64,000 nt of DNA, taken from assembly GCF_040448675.1 (NCBI RefSeq), contig NZ_CP159289.1:6865001-6929000 (forward strand), written 5' to 3'. Positions 56,445-64,000 of this stretch are shown piece by piece; the first letter of the stretch is position 1, and each line of letters starts with the position of its first letter. A program made the position numbers and the translations under genes. The notes below the pieces were generated by a model. The model had not been told where the DNA came from and did no database searches. It saw only the letters and a program-made list of their open reading frames with translations. The stretch comes from Dyadobacter sp. 676. Lineage in GTDB: Bacteria; Bacteroidota; Bacteroidia; Cytophagales; Spirosomataceae.

Positions 56445-57460
56445 CAAAGGAGGTTATTTTCAGCTATCTCGCGGGAAGCTGCACGGCTCTACAAAAAAGC
56501 CTGATTGACGACTGGGTAAAAGACGAGGTGAACAGGGAGTTGTTTTTCAGCTGGCTTTACGAATGGGAAAAGAAAAACGCACAGTATCAGGTCGACGTCG
56601 AAGCGGGACTCGATCGTCACCGTGCATGGGTAATGTCGCTGGGTGAGTCCGAAGCTGTTGCCGATTTTAAACCGCCGGTGGTCGGGCGCCTCTTCCCTCC
56701 CCGAATTGTCGCCGCCGCCTGCGGACTATTGATGACATTGCTCGCAGGCTGGCTCTCACAGGATGTGATCCGGTATAAAACCTACGAAACGGATTTCGGA
56801 GAGATCAGGAAAATTACGCTTTCCGACGGCAGTAAGGTGGTTGTCAACGCGAACTCCACACTTCGGGTGCCCAGGTTCGGCTTCGGCAACAGCAAGCGCG
56901 AGGTTCTACTAACCGGCGAAGCCAGCTTTGATGTGGTACACACCCAAAACCATACCCGGTTCGTCGTCAAAACCAACAAAAACATGAATGTTGAGGTGTT
57001 GGGCACCGAGTTCGACGTATATGCCAGATCGTCCGGCGCACGGGTGGTGCTCAATACCGGTAAAATCCAGTTGCATTACTCCGACGGACATAATGATCAA
57101 AAGCTGACGTTAAAGCCGGGAGACCTGGTAAGCATGGACCGGAAGGGAAAAATGACCATGTCTCACACAGCACAGCCTCAGAACTATTCCGCATGGAAAT
57201 ACCACCGCTTTGTGTTTGAAGATGAGTCTTTCAGGCAAATATGCAACCGCCTGGAGGAAACGTTTGGGACCGAAATCATCATCAGGGACCGGGCCCTTGC
57301 AGACAAAGAGATATCCGGCTCGTTCACCGCCCTGGATGCGGAAGAGCTGCTTGATCTGCTGAGTCTGGCCGGTGATTTCAGCTACATCAGCAAGGACAGT
57401 CGGATTATCGTTTCCGGCGACACGCCATCTGTCAACGACCTTGAAACGCAAAAGGAATAG
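56429..57460 (+). CDS. FecR-family anti-sigma regulator
   Basis: A 343-residue inner-membrane regulator. I chose ATG 56429 because the product then begins with the usual FecR N-domain (ITKEVIFSYLAGSCTALQK, the part that binds sigma). A membrane helix (about 92-108, ACGLLMTLLAGWL) precedes the FecR domain (EIRKITLSDGSKVVVNANS, LTGEASFDVVHTQNHTRFVV, VEVLGTEFDVYA) and a DUF4974-like C-terminus (FEDESFRQICNRLEETFG). It carries the signal from the STN domain of the SusC protein to the sigma factor whose gene it overlaps. Confidence 0.93.
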   Translation: MESNITKEVIFSYLAGSCTALQKSLIDDWVKDEVNRELFFSWLYEWEKKNAQYQVDVEAGLDRHRAWVMSLGESEAVADFKPPVVGRLFPPRIVAAACGLLMTLLAGWLSQDVIRYKTYETDFGEIRKITLSDGSKVVVNANSTLRVPRFGFGNSKREVLLTGEASFDVVHTQNHTRFVVKTNKNMNVEVLGTEFDVYARSSGARVVLNTGKIQLHYSDGHNDQKLTLKPGDLVSMDRKGKMTMSHTAQPQNYSAWKYHRFVFEDESFRQICNRLEETFGTEIIIRDRALADKEISGSFTALDAEELLDLLSLAGDFSYISKDSRIIVSGDTPSVNDLETQKE

Positions 57461-57549
57461 CCGGTTCCCGTTCATCATCACATATTTTTCCGATACACAA
57501 ACAACGGCGGTTGTTCCGATATCGATTTCTAAACCCTTAACCCTTATTT

Positions 57550-60500
57550 ATGAAGGCTACCATACGACTTCTTGTTTTATCCGGTATCAGCTTTAACATT
57601 CCTGTGCCGTCAACCGGCCAGGTCGTGGCGAAGGCTACCGCCTATGTGCAGGTTTCGTTGCAGGACAACCCTTCGACACGTAGTCTGAAGGATGTATTGC
57701 AGGAATTTAAAACGCATTACAAAGTCGACATTCTCTATTTCAACTCGATGGTCGAGCAATATCAGATCCCGGCCCGCGAAGTGGTATTGTCAGGTAATTT
57801 TGAAAAAAATCTTCAAAATATTCTCCGTCCATTGGGCCTGGATTATAAAAAGGGAAAAAGCGGAGGCTATGTCATTATCGAAAAGAAGTCTGCCCGGAAT
57901 AAAGGAAAGAGCCAGCCGGAACTGCCGCTAAGAAAGACCAGCAGCTTGGCCGAACCCCCTGAGTCGCAGCAGCAGGGATTAACCACCGGTTTGCCGACTC
58001 CCGGGCAAAAGAAAGCGGCAGATCATGTAGTCAAGGGAAAAGTAGTCGACGACAAGGGCGAGGGTATACCGGGTGTCAACGTCGTATTAAAAGGTACCCA
58101 GCAGGGGACCACGTCCGATGTGCAAGGCAATTTTGAGCTCGATGTTTCCGAGACCGGCGCTATTCTCGTGTTTTCGTTTGTCGGATATCTGTCGCAGGAA
58201 ATACCGGTCGATGGCAGAACATTTATCGATATCGTTTTGAAAGTCGATGCACGGGCCCTCGACGAAGTTGTGGTGGTTGGTTACGGCGAGCAGTCGAAAA
58301 AGAAGCTCTCGACGGCGATCAGCAAGGTGGCGGCCAAAGATATCAACGGACTACCCGTAGCCAATGCGGGTGACGCACTGGCGGGCCTGGCCGCCGGCGT
58401 ACAGGTGCAGTCGGCCTCGGGCGGAACGCCCGGTGCGGCGCCGGTTATCCGTATACGCGGGGTGGGTTCGCTTGGTGCCTCCAACGATCCCCTGTATGTG
58501 GTGGACGGATATCCCCTGCCCAATGCGACACAATTTGCCCGGATCAATGTTTCCGATATCCAGTCGATCGAGATTCTTAAGGACGCAGCGTCGGCTTCGA
58601 TTTATGGATCCCGCGCAGCCAACGGCGTGGTGATCGTCACAACGAAACGTGGCCGGGAAGAAAAGGTGAGCTTCAATTTGAACGCTTATACCGGCGTCCA
58701 GAATGTGTACAAGAAGATGAAGGTAATGAACAAAGACCAGTATCTTAAATACGCAAAAGACGCCCGCAAAGCACAAAACCTTCAATATCCGGACGTGTTT
58801 GACACGCCCGCCGGACTGGCCGATACCGATTGGCAGGATCAGATATTTCGCACGGCACCCATGTCCGAGATACAGCTGAGCGCGCGTGGTGGTTCAAAAA
58901 CGCTGCAGTTCTCCGTTTCCGGTAGCTATGTTTCCCAGAAAGGCACGATGGTTGGCACCGACTACCAGCTGGGTACATTGCGCGCTAATTTGGATGCGCA
59001 GCTTTCCAAATCGGTTAAGATGGGGGTCGACTTTGCGCCCTCCTTTACACGACAATCGCAACAGCCCGCTCCGGGCATGAACGGTCCGTCGGCGTATGTT
59101 CCGGTTTATGCGGCATTGCTCATGCCACCCGTGGTGGCACCCAGGCTAGCCAACGGGGATTATGGCCAAAACAACGTGCTCCCCTTTACGCAATACGGAT
59201 TTGCGGAAACCGGGATCCACAATCCACGGGCAGTGCTCGACCTGTATGAAAACAGGACGAATTCATTCAATGTACTTAACAACCTCTACCTGAAATGGGA
59301 GCTGTCGAAAGGGCTCTCGTTCAGAACCCAGGCGGGCATTTCGGTGGGGACTACCCAGGTCGACGAATACATTCCATCGACACTGGGCTATACCGGATCG
59401 CCATTCGCGAACCTTTCCAATCCAAGACTGGAAGGCATATCCAGCCAGATCAGCAACGGTCGCAACGTCGACTGGGTATGGGAAAACACGTTAAGCTATG
59501 CGAAGACATTCGGTACCGCCCACAACTTTTCGGCAATGCTGCTCTACTCAATGCAAAAGTATCGGTTATCGACTACGTCGACCCGCGGCCGGACCGGAAC
59601 ATTCACCAACGACCTGATCCATAACCCAACCGCCGCTACCGACCAGATCGGTTCCCAGGCATTCGGGCTGAATAGCTTCATGTCCTATGCAGCAAGGATC
59701 AACTACGACTATCAGGACAAATACCTCTTCTCTGCATCGGTTCGGACGGATGGGTCGTCCCGGTTTGGTCCGGACAACAGGTTTGGAATTTTTCAGTCCT
59801 ATTCGGCCGGCTGGCGGTTATCGCAGGAAGCCTTCATGGCCAATCAAAACCTGTTCAGCGAGCTGAAATTACGCGCCAGCTACGGAGAGACCGGCAATGC
59901 GAACATCGGAGACTTTACGTGGATGAGCGGAGTGAGCTCGGCCAATTACAGCCTCAACAACGCGAGGGTGCCGGGCGTGTATCAGAACGGCTATCTGAAC
60001 AGAAACCTTACCTGGGAAAAAAACCGACAGGTAGACATCGGCCTCGAGGCATCGTTCTTGAAGGACAGAATCTACGTCTCGATTGATTTTTACAACAAAC
60101 TGACACACGGCATGCTGTTTGCCAAGGAGCTTCCGGCAATTGTCGGGTACGCCTCCACATTCCAGACCAACATCGGAGAGCTGCGCAATCGCGGTGTGGA
60201 GGTCGACATCAATAGCCGCAACACCACCGGAGCGGTGCAATGGACGACCAATTTCAATATCAGCTACAACAGGTCGAAAGTGCTCGGTCTGGGTGGCCGA
60301 CAATCCCTCAATGCCAATCCGGGTACCGGAGGCTGGCCCAATGTGTACCGGATCGAAGTAGGTCAACCACTCGGCAACATGAACGGCTTTATCATTGATG
60401 GTATATTCAAAACACAGGAGGAACTTAATGCGAATGCAAAATGGCCTGGCTCGGGTATAGGCGACTACAAAATCAGGGATGTGAACGGTGATGGCAACAT

Positions 60501-61050
60501 CGACGAGAACGACCGCGCGCTTCTCGGCAACGGTCTGCCGGACTTCATTTACGGCATGACCAACACGGTAGCTTACAAGAATTTCGATTTGAGCCTGATC
60601 GTGCAGGGCGTATCGGGCAACAACATTATCAATGGCGCCAGCAGGCATACCGAGCTTTGGGCAGGGCGCTTCAACGCGATCGCCGATATGGCCGACAACT
60701 ATTTTGATCCTGCTAACCCGGAAAGAAACGTCAAATACGCGCGTGTGGGTAACCGTTCCGGATTCAGCACCGCCGGCCAGCTACATTCCTATGCGGTCTT
60801 CAATGGCTCTTTTCTACGCGTCCGCAATCTGACGCTCGGATACTCTCTCGCCCCGGAAGCGGCAAAGAAGGTGCTCTTGCAGTCGGCCAGGATTTATTTG
60901 ACCGCGCAGAACCTGTTCACGCTTTCCAAATATCCCGGCTTCAACCCCGAACCCAGCCAATACGGCTCCTCGGTTTACCAGCCGGGATCGGACCAGGGGA
61001 CGTATCCTGCCAACAGAAGCTTTATGCTCGGGATTAATATAGGTTTCTAA
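57550..61050 (+). CDS. SusC/RagA-type TonB-linked outer membrane receptor with STN domain
   Basis: A 1166-residue importer. Signal peptide, then an STN (secretin/TonB short N-terminal) domain (about 45-115, LKDVLQEFKTHYKVDILY), a CarboxypepD_reg-like domain (about 155-235, VKGKVVDDKGEGIPGVNVVL), the plug with the SusC signature (ILKDAASASIYGSRAANG, YVVDGYPLP) and a barrel that ends SFMLGINIGF. The STN domain is the part that signals to FecR, so this receptor both imports glycan and reports it. SusD follows 17 nt later. Full length, no break. Confidence 0.96.
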   Translation: MKATIRLLVLSGISFNIPVPSTGQVVAKATAYVQVSLQDNPSTRSLKDVLQEFKTHYKVDILYFNSMVEQYQIPAREVVLSGNFEKNLQNILRPLGLDYKKGKSGGYVIIEKKSARNKGKSQPELPLRKTSSLAEPPESQQQGLTTGLPTPGQKKAADHVVKGKVVDDKGEGIPGVNVVLKGTQQGTTSDVQGNFELDVSETGAILVFSFVGYLSQEIPVDGRTFIDIVLKVDARALDEVVVVGYGEQSKKKLSTAISKVAAKDINGLPVANAGDALAGLAAGVQVQSASGGTPGAAPVIRIRGVGSLGASNDPLYVVDGYPLPNATQFARINVSDIQSIEILKDAASASIYGSRAANGVVIVTTKRGREEKVSFNLNAYTGVQNVYKKMKVMNKDQYLKYAKDARKAQNLQYPDVFDTPAGLADTDWQDQIFRTAPMSEIQLSARGGSKTLQFSVSGSYVSQKGTMVGTDYQLGTLRANLDAQLSKSVKMGVDFAPSFTRQSQQPAPGMNGPSAYVPVYAALLMPPVVAPRLANGDYGQNNVLPFTQYGFAETGIHNPRAVLDLYENRTNSFNVLNNLYLKWELSKGLSFRTQAGISVGTTQVDEYIPSTLGYTGSPFANLSNPRLEGISSQISNGRNVDWVWENTLSYAKTFGTAHNFSAMLLYSMQKYRLSTTSTRGRTGTFTNDLIHNPTAATDQIGSQAFGLNSFMSYAARINYDYQDKYLFSASVRTDGSSRFGPDNRFGIFQSYSAGWRLSQEAFMANQNLFSELKLRASYGETGNANIGDFTWMSGVSSANYSLNNARVPGVYQNGYLNRNLTWEKNRQVDIGLEASFLKDRIYVSIDFYNKLTHGMLFAKELPAIVGYASTFQTNIGELRNRGVEVDINSRNTTGAVQWTTNFNISYNRSKVLGLGGRQSLNANPGTGGWPNVYRIEVGQPLGNMNGFIIDGIFKTQEELNANAKWPGSGIGDYKIRDVNGDGNIDENDRALLGNGLPDFIYGMTNTVAYKNFDLSLIVQGVSGNNIINGASRHTELWAGRFNAIADMADNYFDPANPERNVKYARVGNRSGFSTAGQLHSYAVFNGSFLRVRNLTLGYSLAPEAAKKVLLQSARIYLTAQNLFTLSKYPGFNPEPSQYGSSVYQPGSDQGTYPANRSFMLGINIGF

Positions 61051-61067
61051 AACATCAAATCACACCA

Positions 61068-62492
61068 ATGAAAACTCGCTATAGAATCCTCTTCGCCGCC
61101 CTGGCGCTGCTGCAAGCTGGGTGCTCCGACTTTGTAGACCTGAACCCGCCAACCATCGTGCGCCAGGACCAGTACTTTAAAACGCAGGCTGATTTCGCTG
61201 CGGCCGTAAATGGGCTGTATTCGGGGCTGAGGGGTTATTATGCAAATTTTTATTTGTTTGCCGAGATCCCTTCGGACAACTCCGAAGTGAATGGGTACAA
61301 CCTCGCCAACGCGGACCTCGACCAGCTTACCTGGCTCACCAATACGGCAAGTATCCAAACGCTCTGGCTAAGCTCTTACAGCACCATCGCGCGCGCCAAC
61401 ATTATCCTCGACCGGATAGATGCGGTCCCGATGGATGCGACCATCAAAGAGCAATTCAAGGGAGAAGCCAGGTTTGTGAGAGCACTTATGTATTTCAACC
61501 TGGTTCAATTCTTCGGCGAGGTGCCACTTCCGCTCAGAGAAATTACGACCGAAGATGAGGCCTACGCATACACCCGCGAAAGCACCGGGAAAGTCTATCA
61601 GCAAATCCAGCTGGACTTGCAGGACGCAATCAAGGCCTTGCCCCCCGGTTACGACGCGGCTAATAAAGGCAAGGCGACCAAAGGCGCTGCCATGGGGCTC
61701 CTGGGCAAGGTATACATCACAAACAAACAGTTTGCCGAAGGGGCAGCCATACTGAAAACACTGATCGAATCCAACAATTATACTTTACTGGAAAAATACG
61801 AGGATGTGTTCCGGGTAGACAATAGCTTCAATAACGAGATCCTTTTCAATGTTCATTACCTCGGCAACGGGAATAGCGAGGGCAGCAATTTTTCGATCGC
61901 GTTTGCACCGTTTGGCTCTGGCACTGAAATTACCAGCGGGGGAAATCCCGCCGGTTCCAACCAGGGGACGCTTGACCTTTTCAATGCCTTTGAAACCGGC
62001 GATAACAGGAAGAATGTGTCGATCGCCCGTTATCCTTCATCAGGCGACCTGTATACGCGTAAATTCCTCGACAAGCCCATCGCCAACAACGAGGGCAATA
62101 ATGACTGGCCGGTGCTGCGCTACGCCGACGTGCTCTTGCTTTACGCAGAAGCGCTAAACGAAACGGGTTCTTCTTCGGAGGCCGTTCAGCCGCTCAATCA
62201 GGTGAGAAAACGGGCGGGACTTACAGGACTTACAGTCGCCTCTCAGGCGCAATTGCGGGAGTTGATCCAGAAAGAACGCCGCGTAGAGTTGTGCTTCGAA
62301 GGCCACCGCTGGCTGGATCTGCTCAGAACACGCCAAATGCTCCCGGTCATGACCCGGTACAAGGAGAATTACAAAGGGAAAGCATACCTGGTAGAATATT
62401 ATGAGGTGGACGAAAGAAAGTACCGCTTTCCTATCCCATTCAGGGAAAGAAGCCTCAATCCGGCACTCACTCAAAATGAGGGTTACAACTAG
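61068..62492 (+). CDS. SusD/RagB-family glycan-binding lipoprotein
   Basis: A 474-residue surface lipoprotein (lipobox LQAGC, Cys 19) that caps the SusC channel and binds oligosaccharide. SusD marks: FVDLNPPTIVRQDQYFKTQ at the start, TPR-like helices (GEARFVRALMYFNLVQFFG, GKATKGAAMGLLGKVYI), and the C-terminal RagB blocks LRYADVLLLYAEALNE, LIQKERRVELCFEGHRW and FPIPFRERSLNPALTQN. It is 17 nt behind SusC and 31 nt before the GH28-like gene, so all three are one operon. Confidence 0.96.
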   Translation: MKTRYRILFAALALLQAGCSDFVDLNPPTIVRQDQYFKTQADFAAAVNGLYSGLRGYYANFYLFAEIPSDNSEVNGYNLANADLDQLTWLTNTASIQTLWLSSYSTIARANIILDRIDAVPMDATIKEQFKGEARFVRALMYFNLVQFFGEVPLPLREITTEDEAYAYTRESTGKVYQQIQLDLQDAIKALPPGYDAANKGKATKGAAMGLLGKVYITNKQFAEGAAILKTLIESNNYTLLEKYEDVFRVDNSFNNEILFNVHYLGNGNSEGSNFSIAFAPFGSGTEITSGGNPAGSNQGTLDLFNAFETGDNRKNVSIARYPSSGDLYTRKFLDKPIANNEGNNDWPVLRYADVLLLYAEALNETGSSSEAVQPLNQVRKRAGLTGLTVASQAQLRELIQKERRVELCFEGHRWLDLLRTRQMLPVMTRYKENYKGKAYLVEYYEVDERKYRFPIPFRERSLNPALTQNEGYN

Positions 62493-62523
62493 TCGACTTT
62501 AACAAGAAACGAACTCGTACAGC

Positions 62524-63801
62524 ATGCGAATTTTCCTGACGCCCCTACTCACTTTGCTGATCATCCGTTCGCTTTCAGCCGCAGGGCCCGGACCGGCTGT
62601 TACACCGAACCAGTTTAAAAAGGGTTCGGATAGCGACCGCATCGACGCGGCAATCAAAGCCGCACAGAAAACATCCGGCGTAGTGGTAATCCCGGCAATG
62701 AATGCGAATGGCTCGCGTATATGGAAGATCGACAGGGCCATTCTTTTACCCAATGATATCACGGTCATGCTCGACAACTGCACGATTCAGCTTTCCGACT
62801 CATGCAGAGACAACATGTTTCGCAGCGACAATGTCGGTATCGGCATAACAGACCCCGTGTGGAGCAAAAACATCCATATCATCGGAATTGGCGAGGTTTA
62901 CCTTAAAGGTGCGGAAAACCCGCGGGCCACGGGAGATGGCGCGCGCCGGCTGGCACTAGATCCCGAAGCGGAAATCAAAAAGGGCAACTGGCGGATAAGC
63001 TATGGCAGCGATGCCGGCGACCCCGCCCAAAAGCAAACCGGCGACTGGCGCAACATCATGATCCTGATTGCCAAAGTCGAGAACTTCTCCCTGAAGAATG
63101 TGAATATACAGAATTCTCATGCCTGGGCGGTTAGCTTTGAGCGGACGAGGCAAGCCAAACTTTCCGATATCCACATTCACAATCCGGAGGAAATTACCGT
63201 CCGGGGCAAGAAAGTGAAGGTTTTCAATAAAGACGGCATCGATCTCCGGCAGGGATGCAAAAATTTCACGATCAATAACATTTCGGGCTTTACTGGAGAC
63301 GATTTTATCGCCCTGTCGAGCCTGGATGTCCGCGGCGCTTTGCACGATTCCAACGGGAGCATTACTTCCACAATGGTTACGACCAGCCGTTGGAACGGAC
63401 CGCAGGACGACACTGAGCAGATTTTCATCACCAATGTCAACTGCGAGTCGATCTGCCGAGGAATCGCGATACGGGCCAGCGACAGCGCTGGTATCCATCA
63501 CGTCTACATTCAGGGCCTGATCTCACGGGAGGTGCCCGGGCAAGGCGGAAAGCACAATGCAGTACTCATCGGCGGCAAGGGTTATGGAGCACCCTCGCAG
63601 CCCGGCAAAATCAACCACATCCAGGTAATGAATGTGATGTCCACCGGCCATTCCCCGTTCATGATCGAAGCACCTGTTGCCGATTGCCACTTTATGAACG
63701 CTATCTACGAAGGTCGCGATAAAGAATTGATCCATTATGCCATGGATAAAAGCACAATGAGGAACATAACGGAAACAAACCTGAAAAAGGTCGGAAATTA
63801 A
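62524..63801 (+). CDS. GH28-like glycosidase (parallel beta-helix, pectin-type)
   Basis: A 425-residue exported enzyme: signal peptide (1-20, ending LSAA), a pectate-lyase_3/GH28 N-cap (DSDRIDAAIKAAQKTSGVVV), then right-handed beta-helix turns. GH28 active-site features are FNKDGIDLRQ (Asp), FTGDDFIALSS (Asp pair) and RGIAIRASDS. The classical GHG and RIK motifs are not exact, so it may be a divergent rhamnogalacturonan or xylogalacturonan hydrolase. Its place behind SusCD makes a pectin-related glycan the likely substrate of the locus. Confidence 0.82.
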   Translation: MRIFLTPLLTLLIIRSLSAAGPGPAVTPNQFKKGSDSDRIDAAIKAAQKTSGVVVIPAMNANGSRIWKIDRAILLPNDITVMLDNCTIQLSDSCRDNMFRSDNVGIGITDPVWSKNIHIIGIGEVYLKGAENPRATGDGARRLALDPEAEIKKGNWRISYGSDAGDPAQKQTGDWRNIMILIAKVENFSLKNVNIQNSHAWAVSFERTRQAKLSDIHIHNPEEITVRGKKVKVFNKDGIDLRQGCKNFTINNISGFTGDDFIALSSLDVRGALHDSNGSITSTMVTTSRWNGPQDDTEQIFITNVNCESICRGIAIRASDSAGIHHVYIQGLISREVPGQGGKHNAVLIGGKGYGAPSQPGKINHIQVMNVMSTGHSPFMIEAPVADCHFMNAIYEGRDKELIHYAMDKSTMRNITETNLKKVGN

Positions 63802-63832
63802 TATCAGCCGATAAGCGCCCGTATCTCCTGGC

Positions 63833-64000
63833 TATTGAATACTATAACCGCCATCTACAACCAATGTATGTCCTACCACCAGACTGGCGGCATCGCTCCA
63901 CAGCCATACAACGGTGCTCGCAATTTCCTCGGGACGTCCCAGCCGCCCTACCGGAACGGATTGTATCATGGCGCCGAGCACCTCTTGCTGCCCGCCGGCA
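63833..64000 (-). CDS. short-chain dehydrogenase/reductase, C-terminal part (cut by window edge)
   Basis: The last 55 codons of an SDR enzyme on the minus strand, with the family ending VPVGRLGRPEEIASTVVWL, then SDAASLVVGHTLVVDGGY and stop. The Rossmann nucleotide-binding part and the catalytic Tyr-Lys lie beyond the window. It converges on the GH28-like gene with 31 nt between. Confidence 0.88.

Noticed and set aside
1..64000. tRNA or rRNA genes
   Set aside because: I saw no cloverleaf-like or rRNA-like stretch in the gaps between genes, though a covariance-model search would be needed to be certain for tRNAs.

Overview
The window reads as chromosome of a Bacteroidota bacterium of the order Cytophagales, most like Dyadobacter or a near relative. 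This rests on SusC/SusD pairs, a type IX secretion sorting domain, LytS/LytTR two-component pairs, FecR with an ECF sigma factor, MbnP/MbnH genes and DUF6443/RHS proteins. The genus is an inference from gene style; no rRNA is present.

Region 1 (1-3.0 kb): the end of an ABC-transporter ATPase and a complete TonB-dependent siderophore-type receptor. Region 2 (3.0-33 kb) is accessory. It holds two RHS/DUF6443 proteins with a near-identical 2.5 kb core and unrelated C-terminal tips, each followed by a small membrane-protein gene (possible immunity gene). Both copies are frame-disrupted, at different places. Between them lie a solo LuxR-type DNA-binding protein and decayed IS256, IS3 and IS66 pieces. 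Next come a T9SS-sorted SdrD-like surface protein and a 2680-residue RHS/SpvB-like protein with an embedded SGNH hydrolase and five 266-269-residue repeats. Then follow an intact IS66 element inserted in an IS3 element, a truncated membrane glycosyltransferase, a truncated lipase-fold gene and a propeller lipoprotein. A C-rich element of about 33 bp recurs upstream of both RHS copies, the SdrD-like gene and the LuxR gene, 104-106 nt before the start codon in the first three. I propose a co-regulated surface/toxin regulon.

Region 3 (33-53 kb) is denser and more GC-rich: a SRPBCC protein, a lipid A acyltransferase-like/outer-membrane pair, three separate LytS-LytTR pairs, a copper-type MbnP-MbnH-transporter module, a Spy/CpxP-like protein, a propeller lipoprotein, an alpha/beta hydrolase, a di-haem cytochrome, a nucleotidyltransferase and an S41 peptidase.

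Region 4 (53-64 kb): an ECF sigma factor with a membrane-anchored barrel-like protein, then a polysaccharide-utilisation locus: ECF sigma, FecR, SusC with an STN domain, SusD and a GH28-like pectin-type hydrolase. A partial SDR oxidoreductase closes the window.

Seven reading-frame breaks, in both accessory and core genes, are each explained by one extra base in a homopolymer, and the repaired lengths come out in frame where both ends of the gene are known. Some 'pseudogene' calls may therefore be sequencing errors; raw reads would decide.
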